Shown in pieces: positions 26,446 to 37,178 of a stretch of DNA of 64,000 nt (its first letter is position 1; each line of letters begins with the position of its first letter). A program made the position numbers and the translations under genes. The notes under the pieces were generated by a model. The model saw only the letters and a program-made list of their open reading frames with translations, was not told where the DNA came from and ran no database searches. The DNA comes from an uncultured Acidimicrobiales bacterium (GTDB lineage Bacteria; Actinomycetota; Acidimicrobiia; Acidimicrobiales; Bin134): positions 2,199,076 through 2,263,075 of the forward strand of contig OX638344.1 in the NCBI GenBank assembly GCA_951813555.1. Reading direction: 5' to 3'.

Positions 26446-26581
26446 TGCGTCCTTTCCAGCGTGTTTGCCATGCGCGCTAAGACGGCATTGGCCAGCGGCA
26501 GGGTTGCAATTTTACCGCCGCAACCCGGTTCCCTTCCAAGTCTGTTGCGTGCCACCGGGGGTGTAGGTGCATGATTGCAGG

Positions 26582-27874
26582 GTGGATACGCCTGTTGTAG
26601 ATGGGGCAGGAATGGCTGAAGACGCCCTCAACTGGGGTGTCGAGGGGCTGCTCGCTTCCATCGACGCCTGTCCGACCCCGTTCCATGTGGTGGAGCGGGC
26701 CGCCGCCGCACTGACGGCTGCCGGGTTCACCCAGATGGACGAGGTCACTGTCTGGCCCGACGCCTCCGGGAGCCGCTTTGTCTGCCGGGACGGCAGCCTG
26801 ATCGCTTGGCGGCACCGGACCTGTGAAGAGGGCTTCCGTATCATCGGCGCCCACACCGACAGCCCCAATCTGCGCATCACCCCCCAGCCTGATACCGGCC
26901 AAGTCGGTTTCCGACAACTCGGCGTAGAGGTGTACGGCGGCGTGCTCCTCAACAGCTGGCTCGATCGCGACCTGGGGGTGGCTGGCCGGGTGGCAACTTC
27001 TTCGGGCACCCGACTGTTTCGCATTGACGAGGCGGTGCTGCGAGTGCCGCAGCTGGCGATCCACCTCGACCGGGAGGTGAACCAGAAGGGCCTGCTGCTC
27101 AATCCCCAGACCCATCTGACGCCGGTGTGGGGGCTGGGGCTGCGTTCTCCCGGCGAGTTCCCCGACGTGGTCGCCGAGGCCGCCGGTCTCGGTTCCGACG
27201 AGGTGTTGGCTTGGGATGCCATGCTCCACGACCTCACTCCTTCGACGGTCGGCGGTCTCGACGGCGAGTTCATATTCGCCCCGCGGATCGACAATCAGGT
27301 GTCGTGCTGGGCCGGGCTCCAAGCCCTGCTCGATTCCCCCGCCGGCGCGGTTCCCAGTGCGGTGCTGTGCCTGTTCGACCACGAGGAGGTGGGCAGTGTG
27401 TCGGCCCAGGGAGCCACATCGCCGCTGCTGACCACGGTGTTGGAGCGGATCGCCGGCAGCCGCGACGCGCTGCACCCCGCGCTAGCCCGGTCGCTGTGCC
27501 TGTCGGCCGATGGGGCCCATGCCACCCACCCCAACTATCCCGAACGCCACGAACCCGACCACCACATCGCCATCGGCGCGGGCCCGGTGATCAAACGCAA
27601 CGCCAACCTGCGCTATGCCACCGACGCGGTGGGCGAGGCCGCGTTCGCCGCTGCCTGCGAGAAAGCCGGTGTGAGTCACCAGGTGTATGCCCACCGCAGC
27701 GACATGCCCTGCGGCTCCACCATTGGGCCCCTCGCCGCCGCCAACACCGGCGTGACCACCGTTGACGCCGGCGTCGCCCAGCTCTCCATGCATTCAGCCC
27801 GCGAGATGTGCGGTACTCAAGATCCCCTTGACTTTGCGCAGGCCCTCGGCGCGTTCCTGAGCGCCGCGACCTGA
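26582..27874 (+). CDS. M18-family aminopeptidase (aspartyl aminopeptidase type)
   Basis: Cytosolic dinuclear-zinc aminopeptidase, about 430 residues. The N-terminus has SIDACPTPFHVVE; metal and catalytic motifs are IGAHTDSPNLRI, GEFIFAPRIDNQ, CLFDHEEVGS and the final VAQLSMHSAREMCG. These match the M18 DnpEP/LAP4 group, which trims N-terminal acidic residues. A CATGAT box ends 6 nt before the GTG at 26582, favouring that start; an in-frame ATG at 26612 is an alternative and gives the more usual N-terminus. It is divergent from gltB and convergent with the TrkH genes. Confidence 0.88.
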   Translation: MDTPVVDGAGMAEDALNWGVEGLLASIDACPTPFHVVERAAAALTAAGFTQMDEVTVWPDASGSRFVCRDGSLIAWRHRTCEEGFRIIGAHTDSPNLRITPQPDTGQVGFRQLGVEVYGGVLLNSWLDRDLGVAGRVATSSGTRLFRIDEAVLRVPQLAIHLDREVNQKGLLLNPQTHLTPVWGLGLRSPGEFPDVVAEAAGLGSDEVLAWDAMLHDLTPSTVGGLDGEFIFAPRIDNQVSCWAGLQALLDSPAGAVPSAVLCLFDHEEVGSVSAQGATSPLLTTVLERIAGSRDALHPALARSLCLSADGAHATHPNYPERHEPDHHIAIGAGPVIKRNANLRYATDAVGEAAFAAACEKAGVSHQVYAHRSDMPCGSTIGPLAAANTGVTTVDAGVAQLSMHSAREMCGTQDPLDFAQALGAFLSAAT

Positions 27875-27904
27875 CCCTGGCTCAAGTTGTCTTAACCCTG
27901 GCTC

Positions 27905-29485
27905 TCAGCGTCGTAGCTTTACTCGAGAAACCCGTCGGGCCCGCTCGTAGCCCGACACCAACACCAAGAAGATGGCAAAGAACTCCAGGCGGCCGATGAG
28001 CATGAGCGCTATCACAACCCCTCGGGCCGGACGGGTGAACACCAGGAAATTGGAGGTCGGCCCGGCTTCGCCCAGAGCCGGTCCCATGTTGCTCAACGCG
28101 CTGATGGCCGTAGACGAGGAGGTGATCAGGTCATGGCCCAGCGCGGCCAGCACCATGGTGGCCGCCAGCGCGGACAACGCGTAGAGGGCCACCAGCCCCG
28201 CCACCCGCTGAAGCACCGGCTCGGACACTGCCATTTGACCCAGCTTGACCCTGGCCACTACCTGAGGGTGCTTCACCCGCAACAGCCCCACCCGCATGTA
28301 CTTTGCCATCACCTGGGCTCGCAGCACCTTAAGCCCTCCGGCGGTGCTCCCCGTCATGCCCCCCATTACCATCAAGGGCAGCAACAGGGCTTGAGCACCC
28401 GGCGCCCAAGCCGCGAAATCACCCCCTGGATTGGCGTCGGAGGCGTTGCCGAAACCACTGCTGGTGCTCAGAGCGACCGCGGCGAAGATCCCGTTGCGGA
28501 AGCTGCTGGACAAATCGGTCAGGTCGTTCACCCAATTGAGCAGTGACGTAGATACCGTTGCCACCGCGATCACTACGAGATAAGTGCGGAACTCCGAAGA
28601 CCGCCCATAAGCCTGAGGATTGCCTGACACCGCCCGCCAGTGAAGGGTGAAGCTCACCCCGCACGCCAGCATCCCGGCAATGACCACGGCCTCCACCGCT
28701 GTGCTGTCGAAGTGGCCGACGGAGCTGTCATATGGCGAGAAGCCCCCGGTGCCGGCGATGGTGAAGGCGTGGGCCACCGCGTCGTACAGGCTGAGCTTGG
28801 CGATCATCAGGGCTGCCGCCACCGCTACGGTGATGCCGCCGTAGAGCGCCCACAGCCGTCGGGCAGTAGAGCTCACGCGGGGGGCCAGTCGGTCCGAGGT
28901 AGGCCCAGGAGCCTCCGCGGTGATGAGGCTCAGCCCGCCGACGCCCAAGAACGGCAGAATGGTCACGGCCAGCACTACCATGCCCATGCCGCCATACCAC
29001 TGCATGATCTGGCGCCACATGAGCACGCCCCGGCCCACCCCCTCGATGGGACTCAGCACCGTGGAGCCCGTGGCAGTGATGCCCGACACCGCCTCGAAAA
29101 GGGCGTTGTCGAAGCTTCCCAGCTCGCCGGAGAACCACAGCGGCAAAGCGGCAAAAAATGACGAGCCGATCCATGTCCATGCCACCGCCGCGAACACCGA
29201 GGCCGGAGGCATGTCCTGGTCGAGACGAGTGAAGGCCACCAACAGCATTCCCGCGGCCAGCGTCACCAGCGCCCCCAAGCCCAGGGCCACCTCGTTGTCT
29301 GACGTCGACGACCCCCACTCCACCAGAGTGGCGAAGAGCATCCCCGGCACCAGGAACAACAGGCCTAGCCCCACCACGAACCCCACCCGGCTGGTGACGG
29401 TCCAAGGCCGATCCGCTAGCAGCTGGTGTACAGCCCACTTCGCAGCCGCCTTCACCCGCCGGGCCGCCGACAGCACCGCAGTCAT
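27905..29485 (-). CDS. trkH: TrkH-type potassium uptake channel subunit (copy 1)
   Basis: Integral membrane K+ translocating subunit working with a TrkA NAD-binding gate. 526 residues, four membrane-pore-membrane repeats with filter loops SGITATGSTVL (Gly140), IAGTGGFSPYDSS, ALSTSSGFGNA and SNMGPALGEAG, all keeping the filter glycine. It has the extra N-terminal helices of TrkH that the neighbouring copy lacks. Last gene of a trkA-trkH-trkH run; 10 bp separates it from copy 2. Probably canonical K+ selectivity. Confidence 0.9.
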   Translation of the reverse strand: MTAVLSAARRVKAAAKWAVHQLLADRPWTVTSRVGFVVGLGLLFLVPGMLFATLVEWGSSTSDNEVALGLGALVTLAAGMLLVAFTRLDQDMPPASVFAAVAWTWIGSSFFAALPLWFSGELGSFDNALFEAVSGITATGSTVLSPIEGVGRGVLMWRQIMQWYGGMGMVVLAVTILPFLGVGGLSLITAEAPGPTSDRLAPRVSSTARRLWALYGGITVAVAAALMIAKLSLYDAVAHAFTIAGTGGFSPYDSSVGHFDSTAVEAVVIAGMLACGVSFTLHWRAVSGNPQAYGRSSEFRTYLVVIAVATVSTSLLNWVNDLTDLSSSFRNGIFAAVALSTSSGFGNASDANPGGDFAAWAPGAQALLLPLMVMGGMTGSTAGGLKVLRAQVMAKYMRVGLLRVKHPQVVARVKLGQMAVSEPVLQRVAGLVALYALSALAATMVLAALGHDLITSSSTAISALSNMGPALGEAGPTSNFLVFTRPARGVVIALMLIGRLEFFAIFLVLVSGYERARRVSRVKLRR

Positions 29486-29495
29486 CGCTGGGCCT

Positions 29496-30800
29496 TCATT
29501 GCCTCAGCCTCATCCGCTGGACCTCACCCACACCCCAGCCGATCACCACCACCACCGGGTAGATTGATAGCCGGCCGAGGAACATCAGCGCGATCAGCAC
29601 CGCCCGGGCCGGCGCGGCCAATACGGTGGCATCGGCGAACCCCGACAGCTCGCCCAGCCCGGGGCCGGCAGTGGCCAGCGCCGATATCGCCCCTGACACC
29701 GCGGTCAGCAGGTCGCCGCCCAGCGAGGCGACGCCAAACCCCCCCAGCGAGGCGGCCAGCACCCACAGAATCTGGAAGTTGTGGACCCGGGTGAGCGACG
29801 CCTCCGAAGCCGCCGCTCCCGACACCTTCACTTGTACAACCGCCCGGGGGTGGAGTTGCAATACCAATTCCCGCCGCACGATGCCCAAGAGCTGGATCAC
29901 CCGGAGCACCCGGAACCCGCCCCCCGCCGAGCCGGCCATCGAACCTATCCCGATGAGCATGAGCAGCAATGTCTGGGGTGCCGTTACCCAATGGCCCCAA
30001 TCGGTGACCCGGAAGCCTGTGGTGCTAATTGCCGAGGTGACCGTGAAGAACGATTGTCGGATAGTGTCGGCTCCCCCGCCGGTGTCCTGCCAGGTCCAGG
30101 CGGACACCAGAACCGTGGGAACTAGTATCAAACCGGCGTAGAGCTTCACTTCCGTCGAACGCCAAAGCGCCTGCACTTGTCCCCGCACAATCCATACCAA
30201 CGCGGCCACCGACATGCCGGCCAGCCCCATCGCCCAAGCCCCCACCCACTCGATGGCCGCCGAGTCGAAGTGCGCGAAGGAGTTCCGGTAATTGGCGAAC
30301 CCCCCGGTAGAGGCGGTGGTCAAGCCGAAGGTGGCGGCGTCGAACATGCCCATGCCGGCTGCGGCGTAGGCCACAATTACCACCGCGGTAAACCCCACAT
30401 AGGCCAGCACCAATCGGCGGGAGGTGTGCAACCATGTGCTGGCCAGCACCGCCTTCCTCCCCCGCCCCTCGGCCACCTCGCTCAAGCGCCGCTGGCCTCC
30501 AAAGGTGGGTACTACCACCAGTGCGAACATCAAGGCGCCCGCTCCCCCCAGCCACTGGGTGAGGGCCCGCCAGGTGAGCAGCCAGTTGGGAAGGGTTTCG
30601 GGGTCGAGCACGGTGAGCGAGGTGGTGGTGAGCCCGGCCATGGATTCGAAGAAGGCATCGTCGACGCGGCTCACCTCGCCGGAGGCCAGATAGACGATGG
30701 CTGATACCAATACCGATACGGCGGCCGCGGCCACCACGGTGGTCAACACCCTGACTGCGGAGCGATGCCAGGGAAAGCGAACCCGGGACGGGTCGCTCAT
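29496..30800 (-). CDS. TrkH/KtrB-type channel subunit (copy 2) with Ser in the first filter
   Basis: A 434-residue cation channel of KtrB-like length. Filters two to four are normal (ASTGGFANY, STTGFRVTDW, ATAGPGLGEL), but the first reads GLTTTSLTVL, with Ser61 where the K+-filter glycine belongs. In plant HKT transporters, Ser at this position goes with Na+ preference and Gly with K+ permeation. By analogy this copy may carry Na+ or have relaxed selectivity; that is inference. It sits between trkA and trkH copy 1, and the relic at 30808-30852 lies just upstream of its start. Confidence 0.85.
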   Translation of the reverse strand: MSDPSRVRFPWHRSAVRVLTTVVAAAAVSVLVSAIVYLASGEVSRVDDAFFESMAGLTTTSLTVLDPETLPNWLLTWRALTQWLGGAGALMFALVVVPTFGGQRRLSEVAEGRGRKAVLASTWLHTSRRLVLAYVGFTAVVIVAYAAAGMGMFDAATFGLTTASTGGFANYRNSFAHFDSAAIEWVGAWAMGLAGMSVAALVWIVRGQVQALWRSTEVKLYAGLILVPTVLVSAWTWQDTGGGADTIRQSFFTVTSAISTTGFRVTDWGHWVTAPQTLLLMLIGIGSMAGSAGGGFRVLRVIQLLGIVRRELVLQLHPRAVVQVKVSGAAASEASLTRVHNFQILWVLAASLGGFGVASLGGDLLTAVSGAISALATAGPGLGELSGFADATVLAAPARAVLIALMFLGRLSIYPVVVVIGWGVGEVQRMRLRQ

Positions 30801-30807
30801 GCCGGGC

Positions 30808-30852
30808 TCACCCGAAGAAGCGCTTCACTTCGTCCACCGTGTCGGGACGGGC
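30808..30852 (-). pseudogene. Relic of a second TrkA C-terminus
   Basis: The minus strand encodes ARPDTVDEVKRFFG-stop, the same as the end of the intact TrkA gene (30867-30911). All six nucleotide differences are synonymous third-position changes. The preceding residues (SIAV) also resemble the TrkA text IVVF. The segment has no start. Synonymous-only divergence suggests it once belonged to a functional gene and is what remains after deletion, rather than a fresh tandem copy. Confidence 0.6.
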
Positions 30853-30866
30853 AACTGCTATTGACC

Positions 30867-32210
30867 TCATCCGAAGAAGCGCTTTACTTCGTCGACAGTG
30901 TCAGGTCGGGCAAAAACCACGATGTGGTCTCGGCTTCGGAGCGCGCTGCGGCCCCGGCCGATTTGAGGTTTGCCGTCGCGCACGTATGCGCCGATCAGCA
31001 CGTCTTTGGGCAGGCCCAGCTTGCTCACCACAGCGCCTTCGGCCGGTGAGCCCTGCTTCACCTCGGCCTCGATGACCTCGAAATCGCCCGACAGGTAGGT
31101 GGCCACCTGGGCCACGCCTCCCCGCACATAGCGCAACACGCCATTGGCGCTGGCCGTGCGGGGAGACAGGGCCACATCGATTCCCACATCGCGCAGCAGA
31201 GTGCGCAGAGCCAGGTTGTGAAGCACGGCAATAGTCTCGCTAGCACCCAGCGAATTAGCGTAGAGGCAGGCCAGGATATTGGCGTCATCCTTGCCGGTAA
31301 GGGCGATTACCGCATCGAAGTTTCCGACATCCTCGGATTCCAACAATTCGGCATCGGTTATGTCGCCGTGGATCACCAGCACGCCATCGAGGTCTTCGCT
31401 GAGCTCTCGGGCTCGCTCCAGGTTGCGCTCGATGAGTACCACCTCGGCGTGCCTCTCGGCTAGGCGCTGCCCGACGATCTCAGCCGTCCGGCCCCCGCCC
31501 AACAGCATCACTCGGCGGTGGGCCCCAGGCGCCAAGCCTAAAAGCGGCAGCAGGGTGCCACGGGCCCGGCGTTTGCACACCACCCTCAAGAGATCGCCGG
31601 GCTCCAAGGTGGTGTCGGCTCGGGGGATTCGGGTCTTGCCCCCTCGGGTGAGCACCGCCACTAGAAAGTCCCAGTCGGGCTCGTACTCTTCGGCAATGTC
31701 GGCCAGCCGGCGATTGGCCCAGGGTGCGTCGGCAGTGAGCTTCGCCCCAACCACCACGACTTCGCCTTCAGCCATCACTGTCACGTCGGTGGCGCCCGGG
31801 TACGACAGGAGGTCCATGATCTCGTGGGCGGTCTCCTCATCGGGATCGATGATCGTGTCGGCCTGCATCGCGTCCCGCAGCTCGCGGGCGTCCATCTCCC
31901 TCAGGTTGCGGGACTGGATGCGGGCGATAGTGCGTTCGACGCCGTGCTGTTTGGCCAAAAGGCAGGCCACTAGATTCACTTCGTCGCTGGCCGTGACTGC
32001 CACGAGCAGATCGGCCTTGCGGATGCCCGCTTCTCGCAGGATGTGGGGATGGGAGCCGCTTCCCACCACGGCCAGCACGTCGAGTTCTTCGGCCAGGTGG
32101 TGCAGCTTCTTGGCGTCGAGTTCCACCACCGACACCGTGTTTCCCTCCTCGCTCAGAATCTGAGCCACGTAGGAACCCACTTCGCCAGCGCCCACTACCA
32201 CGATGCGCAC
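30867..32210 (-). CDS. trkA: Trk system potassium uptake protein TrkA
   Basis: Cytoplasmic NAD(H)-binding gating subunit of the Trk K+ channel. 447 residues in two RCK repeats. The first Rossmann motif is MRIVVVGAGEVGSYVA and the second is VMLLGGGRTAEIVGQRLAE; TrkA_C domains follow each (about 145-205 and 365-445). The start is GTG (MRIVVVG as translated). It is the first Trk gene of the operon and serves two channel subunits. Downstream of its stop lies a relic of a second TrkA tail. Confidence 0.92.
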   Translation of the reverse strand: MRIVVVGAGEVGSYVAQILSEEGNTVSVVELDAKKLHHLAEELDVLAVVGSGSHPHILREAGIRKADLLVAVTASDEVNLVACLLAKQHGVERTIARIQSRNLREMDARELRDAMQADTIIDPDEETAHEIMDLLSYPGATDVTVMAEGEVVVVGAKLTADAPWANRRLADIAEEYEPDWDFLVAVLTRGGKTRIPRADTTLEPGDLLRVVCKRRARGTLLPLLGLAPGAHRRVMLLGGGRTAEIVGQRLAERHAEVVLIERNLERARELSEDLDGVLVIHGDITDAELLESEDVGNFDAVIALTGKDDANILACLYANSLGASETIAVLHNLALRTLLRDVGIDVALSPRTASANGVLRYVRGGVAQVATYLSGDFEVIEAEVKQGSPAEGAVVSKLGLPKDVLIGAYVRDGKPQIGRGRSALRSRDHIVVFARPDTVDEVKRFFG

Positions 32211-32276
32211 GTTTTTATCCTTGCCGAAATTCCAGTAGAGGGCGAGTACCCCCGAAGGTTAGGGCTTGGCCGACCA

Positions 32277-32882
32277 TCAGGCCCGGGCCCGTCGAGACAG
32301 GGAGGAGCTGAATACTCGCACCCGCTGCTCGGTGACCACCGCGTCCATGATCACGTCGCCCGGATGCGAGGGCACGGCGTCCACCAACTGCAATTCGTAG
32401 GCCAGCCCCACCACCAGCGGCTTCGCCGGCCGGGGGCCGTTCAGCAGGAAAGCCAGCGCACGGTCGTAGTACCCCTGGCCCCGGCCAGCCCGATGGCCGG
32501 CCGCGTCGAATACCACCAACGGAGCCAGCACCACATCCAGCTGTCGGGCCGACACCATCTCTTCGGGATCGACATCGGGCTCCGGGATCCCGAAGCGATT
32601 GGGCACCATGGCGGTATCGGGGCCGGCAGGGGCGAACTGCATGGGGGCGGGGTCGTGCAACACCGGGTAGTACACGTCTATGCCCCGGAGTCGACATGCG
32701 GTCACCAGCGGTGCGGGGTCGAGTTCGCCATCGTTGGCCACCGAGGCCGAAACCCGCTTCGCCCCGTCGAGCCACCCGAGGGATGTCACCGCGTTGCACA
32801 CCGCTCGCGCCGCGCCCTCAGGATCAGGGAATATGCGCCGAGCCTCCCGGGCTTCGGTCCGCAACCGGCTGAGGCTGACCAC
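32277..32882 (-). CDS. 5-formyltetrahydrofolate cyclo-ligase
   Basis: ATP-dependent conversion of 5-formyl-THF to 5,10-methenyl-THF, rescuing folate. 201 residues. The family motif GRGQGYYDRAL (phosphate loop) is intact, preceded by APLVVFDAAGHRAG; VGLAYELQLVDAVPSHPGDV and the final VVTEQRVRVF match the C-terminus. Lies 66 bp upstream of trkA on the same strand and divergent from the pyrophosphatase gene. Confidence 0.88.
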   Translation of the reverse strand: MVSLSRLRTEAREARRIFPDPEGAARAVCNAVTSLGWLDGAKRVSASVANDGELDPAPLVTACRLRGIDVYYPVLHDPAPMQFAPAGPDTAMVPNRFGIPEPDVDPEEMVSARQLDVVLAPLVVFDAAGHRAGRGQGYYDRALAFLLNGPRPAKPLVVGLAYELQLVDAVPSHPGDVIMDAVVTEQRVRVFSSSLSRRARA

Positions 32883-32933
32883 GGTTCCAGATTATCCCGA
32901 ATTACCCGAAATTGAACATCCCAAATGGCAACC

Positions 32934-32963
32934 TTGGCAGGTCGTATTTTCGCTGGCTAACTT
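32934..32963 (+). promoter_or_regulatory. Candidate promoter of the pyrophosphatase gene (TTGGCA-18 bp-TAACTT)
   Basis: A -35 TTGGCA and -10 TAACTT with an 18-bp spacer end 29 nt before the GTG. A GGGGG ribosome site lies 5 nt before the start, so this is a leadered gene, unlike many neighbours. Confidence 0.4.
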
Positions 32964-32992
32964 CGCCTAGTTATCTCAAACAGGGGGTCAAT

Positions 32993-35089
<2,097 letters not shown>

Positions 35090-35126
35090 TCGCTCTGCCA
35101 GTCGGCAACCGTGACAACATAAGCCG

Positions 35127-35915
35127 ATGCCGATAGCCAAAGTCCGCAACCTCGACCTCTACTTCGAACTGCACGGCTCAGGGCCGCCCCTGCTCAACAT
35201 CAGCGGTAGCGGGGGGGATCTGCGTATGACCGCCCCCGACCAGAACCCGTTGAACTCGGCCTTCACCGTGGCCCATTACGACCAGCGGGGCCTGGGCCAA
35301 ACCTCCACCCCACTGCTGCCGTGGACCATGGCCGACTACGCCGCCGACGCGGTGGCGTTTCTGGACTACCTGGGCTGGGACTCGGTGCCGGTGGTGGGCA
35401 CCAGCTTCGGCGGGATGGTGGGCATGAACATTGCCGTGCTCCATCCCGGCCGTATCAGCAAGATGGTGCTCAACTGCACCTCGCCGGGTGGCCCCGACTA
35501 CAGCTCATGGCCCCTGCACACTTTGGCCGACCTCGACCCCGACGAGCGCGGCGAGGTGGCGCTCGAGATCATGGACACCCGCTATCAAAGGGGAGGTCCG
35601 CTGCCCCCCGGCGTAGAAGTATTCGTGGCCGCGTCCCGCCCCGACGGCCCCGCGCTGCCCCTCGAAACCCCCGGCGCTCTCGGCCAACTTGAAGCCCGCC
35701 GGGGCCACGACGTGGTCGACCGCCTCGGCGAGATCGACGTGCCCACCCTGGTGTGCGCTGGCCTCCACGACGGCATCGCCCCCATGCGCAACAGCGAACT
35801 GCTGCGAGACCGGATCCCTGGTGCCCGCCTGGCCACCTTCGACGGCGGCCACATCTTCATGATGCAAGACCCCACCGCCTACCCCACCATCCTGGAGTTC
35901 CTCGCCTCAGACTGA
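35127..35915 (+). CDS. Alpha/beta hydrolase
   Basis: A 262-residue hydrolase in the epoxide-hydrolase/3-oxoadipate-lactonase-like group. The oxyanion strand reads LLNISGSGGDLRMT, the nucleophile is in VVGTSFGGMVGMNIA (Ser), the acid in CAGLHDGIAP and the His in FDGGHIFMMQDP. No signal peptide. The substrate is not visible. The J-domain gene begins 14 bp downstream. Confidence 0.85.
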   Translation: MPIAKVRNLDLYFELHGSGPPLLNISGSGGDLRMTAPDQNPLNSAFTVAHYDQRGLGQTSTPLLPWTMADYAADAVAFLDYLGWDSVPVVGTSFGGMVGMNIAVLHPGRISKMVLNCTSPGGPDYSSWPLHTLADLDPDERGEVALEIMDTRYQRGGPLPPGVEVFVAASRPDGPALPLETPGALGQLEARRGHDVVDRLGEIDVPTLVCAGLHDGIAPMRNSELLRDRIPGARLATFDGGHIFMMQDPTAYPTILEFLASD

Positions 35916-35929
35916 TCTACCGTGGAGGT

Positions 35930-36466
35930 GTGAACCGGGAGCGGGCGCTGCGGACGCTGGGGCTGGAAAAGGGGGCCGAGGCCGCCGACATCAACCGTGC
36001 CTATCGGGCCCTAATCCGACAAGCCCACCCCGATGCCGGGGGCAGCACCGCGGTGGCGGCCCGCATCACCGAGGCCTACCACTGGCTCCAGCGGGCCGGA
36101 GCCTCTCCCCCAGAATCCCCGAAGCCGTCGCGGCCCAAACAACCAGCAGCCGCCGAGGCAAAGACTGACGACAGCTTGGTTCTTCACTTGCCAGCCGGAG
36201 ATGTGTTCGCCCGGCTGGTAGAGGCGGGCCACGATCTCGGCGAGGTGAGCTATATCGACCCCACTACCGGCATGGTCCAAGTCACGTTTACCGCTGACAA
36301 CGGAGTGGTGTGCCAACTGGCCGCCACCGTGCAGTCGAGCCCAGTCCCCGGCTCGCGCCAACCTGACACCCAAGTGGAGTTCACCCTCGATCCGCTGGCC
36401 AGCGGGGAGGCACCCCCCATCGGGCGAGTCGTCGCCCACTTGGTGCGACTGATCAAGAGCAGATAG
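35930..36466 (+). CDS. J-domain protein
   Basis: A 178-residue protein with an N-terminal J-domain: RALRTLGLEKGAEAADINRAYRALIRQAHPDAGG, including the HPD tripeptide needed to stimulate Hsp70 ATPase. A short Pro/Lys linker (PPESPKPSRPKQP) leads to a C-terminal beta-rich domain of unknown type. There is no Gly/Phe or zinc-finger region, so it is a class C co-chaperone. The GTG start follows the hydrolase by 14 bp; a longer frame upstream is a shadow. Confidence 0.78.
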   Translation: MNRERALRTLGLEKGAEAADINRAYRALIRQAHPDAGGSTAVAARITEAYHWLQRAGASPPESPKPSRPKQPAAAEAKTDDSLVLHLPAGDVFARLVEAGHDLGEVSYIDPTTGMVQVTFTADNGVVCQLAATVQSSPVPGSRQPDTQVEFTLDPLASGEAPPIGRVVAHLVRLIKSR

Positions 36467-36525
36467 ATCTGAGCCCGGTCCGCTCCAGCCAAACTGTCAC
36501 AGGCCGTTCGTAAAGTGGTCGGCCC

Positions 36526-37158
36526 ATGTCGGCTGCACCCGTGCCCATTGAACGCCGCGGCGCCGTTTGTCAACCCACGCTGTGGAGCATGCAGGAGCCG
36601 ATCGCGTTGGAGCTGGCCGTGAAGCGGGTGGACCTGGGCGATGAGGCGTGGGTGGACACAATGACCGGGTTCGTGCGGGGCGGCGACACCCTGCTGGACA
36701 CGCTGGCAACCGCAGTCCCACTGTCCACCGGAAGGCGGCCAATGTACGACAACATGGTGGACATCCCCCGGCTGTCGGGCCACCTGACTACCGATGTGGT
36801 GGGATCGGCAGAGCCTCTCGTCAACGACATCGCCGCCATGCTTGGCGACCGCTACCAGAAGGCGTTCACCCGTGTCGGTATCAACCTCTACCGCAACGAG
36901 CGCGACAGCGTGGCCTGGCATGCCGACAAGATCGGCCGGGTCATGCACCAGCCCATCATCGGCCTGGTGTCGCTGGGCGCGGCCCGCCCCTTTCTGCTCC
37001 GCCCTCTCGGCGGTGGCCCCTCCCGGCGGTTCGTGCTCGGCTCCGGCGATCTGCTGGTGATGGGCGGCACCTGCCAGCACCGCTTCGAGCACGCCGTCCC
37101 CAAGCTCGCCCGCCCTACTCCTCCCCGTCTCAGCCTCACCTTCCGACATGAAGACTGA
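36526..37158 (+). CDS. AlkB-like 2-oxoglutarate/Fe(II) dioxygenase
   Basis: Predicted oxidative demethylase for alkylated nucleic acids, 210 residues. Iron ligands are H132 and D134 in WHADKIG and a later His in QHRFEHAVPK; RLSLTFR carries the Arg pair that holds 2-oxoglutarate. The ...GINLYRNERDSVAWHADK stretch is typical of AlkB homologues of the ALKBH2/3 type. A TAAAGT box ends 9 nt before the ATG. It stands alone between the J-domain gene and a convergent dehydrogenase, so DNA-repair regulation is not indicated by neighbours. Confidence 0.87.
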   Translation: MSAAPVPIERRGAVCQPTLWSMQEPIALELAVKRVDLGDEAWVDTMTGFVRGGDTLLDTLATAVPLSTGRRPMYDNMVDIPRLSGHLTTDVVGSAEPLVNDIAAMLGDRYQKAFTRVGINLYRNERDSVAWHADKIGRVMHQPIIGLVSLGAARPFLLRPLGGGPSRRFVLGSGDLLVMGGTCQHRFEHAVPKLARPTPPRLSLTFRHED

Positions 37159-37178
37159 CGGACAGCGAGACCGGGAAC

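Noticed and set aside
26509..26514. TAAAAT as a firm gltB promoter
   Set aside because: No convincing -35 at 16-18 bp, so it is mentioned only in the gltB entry.
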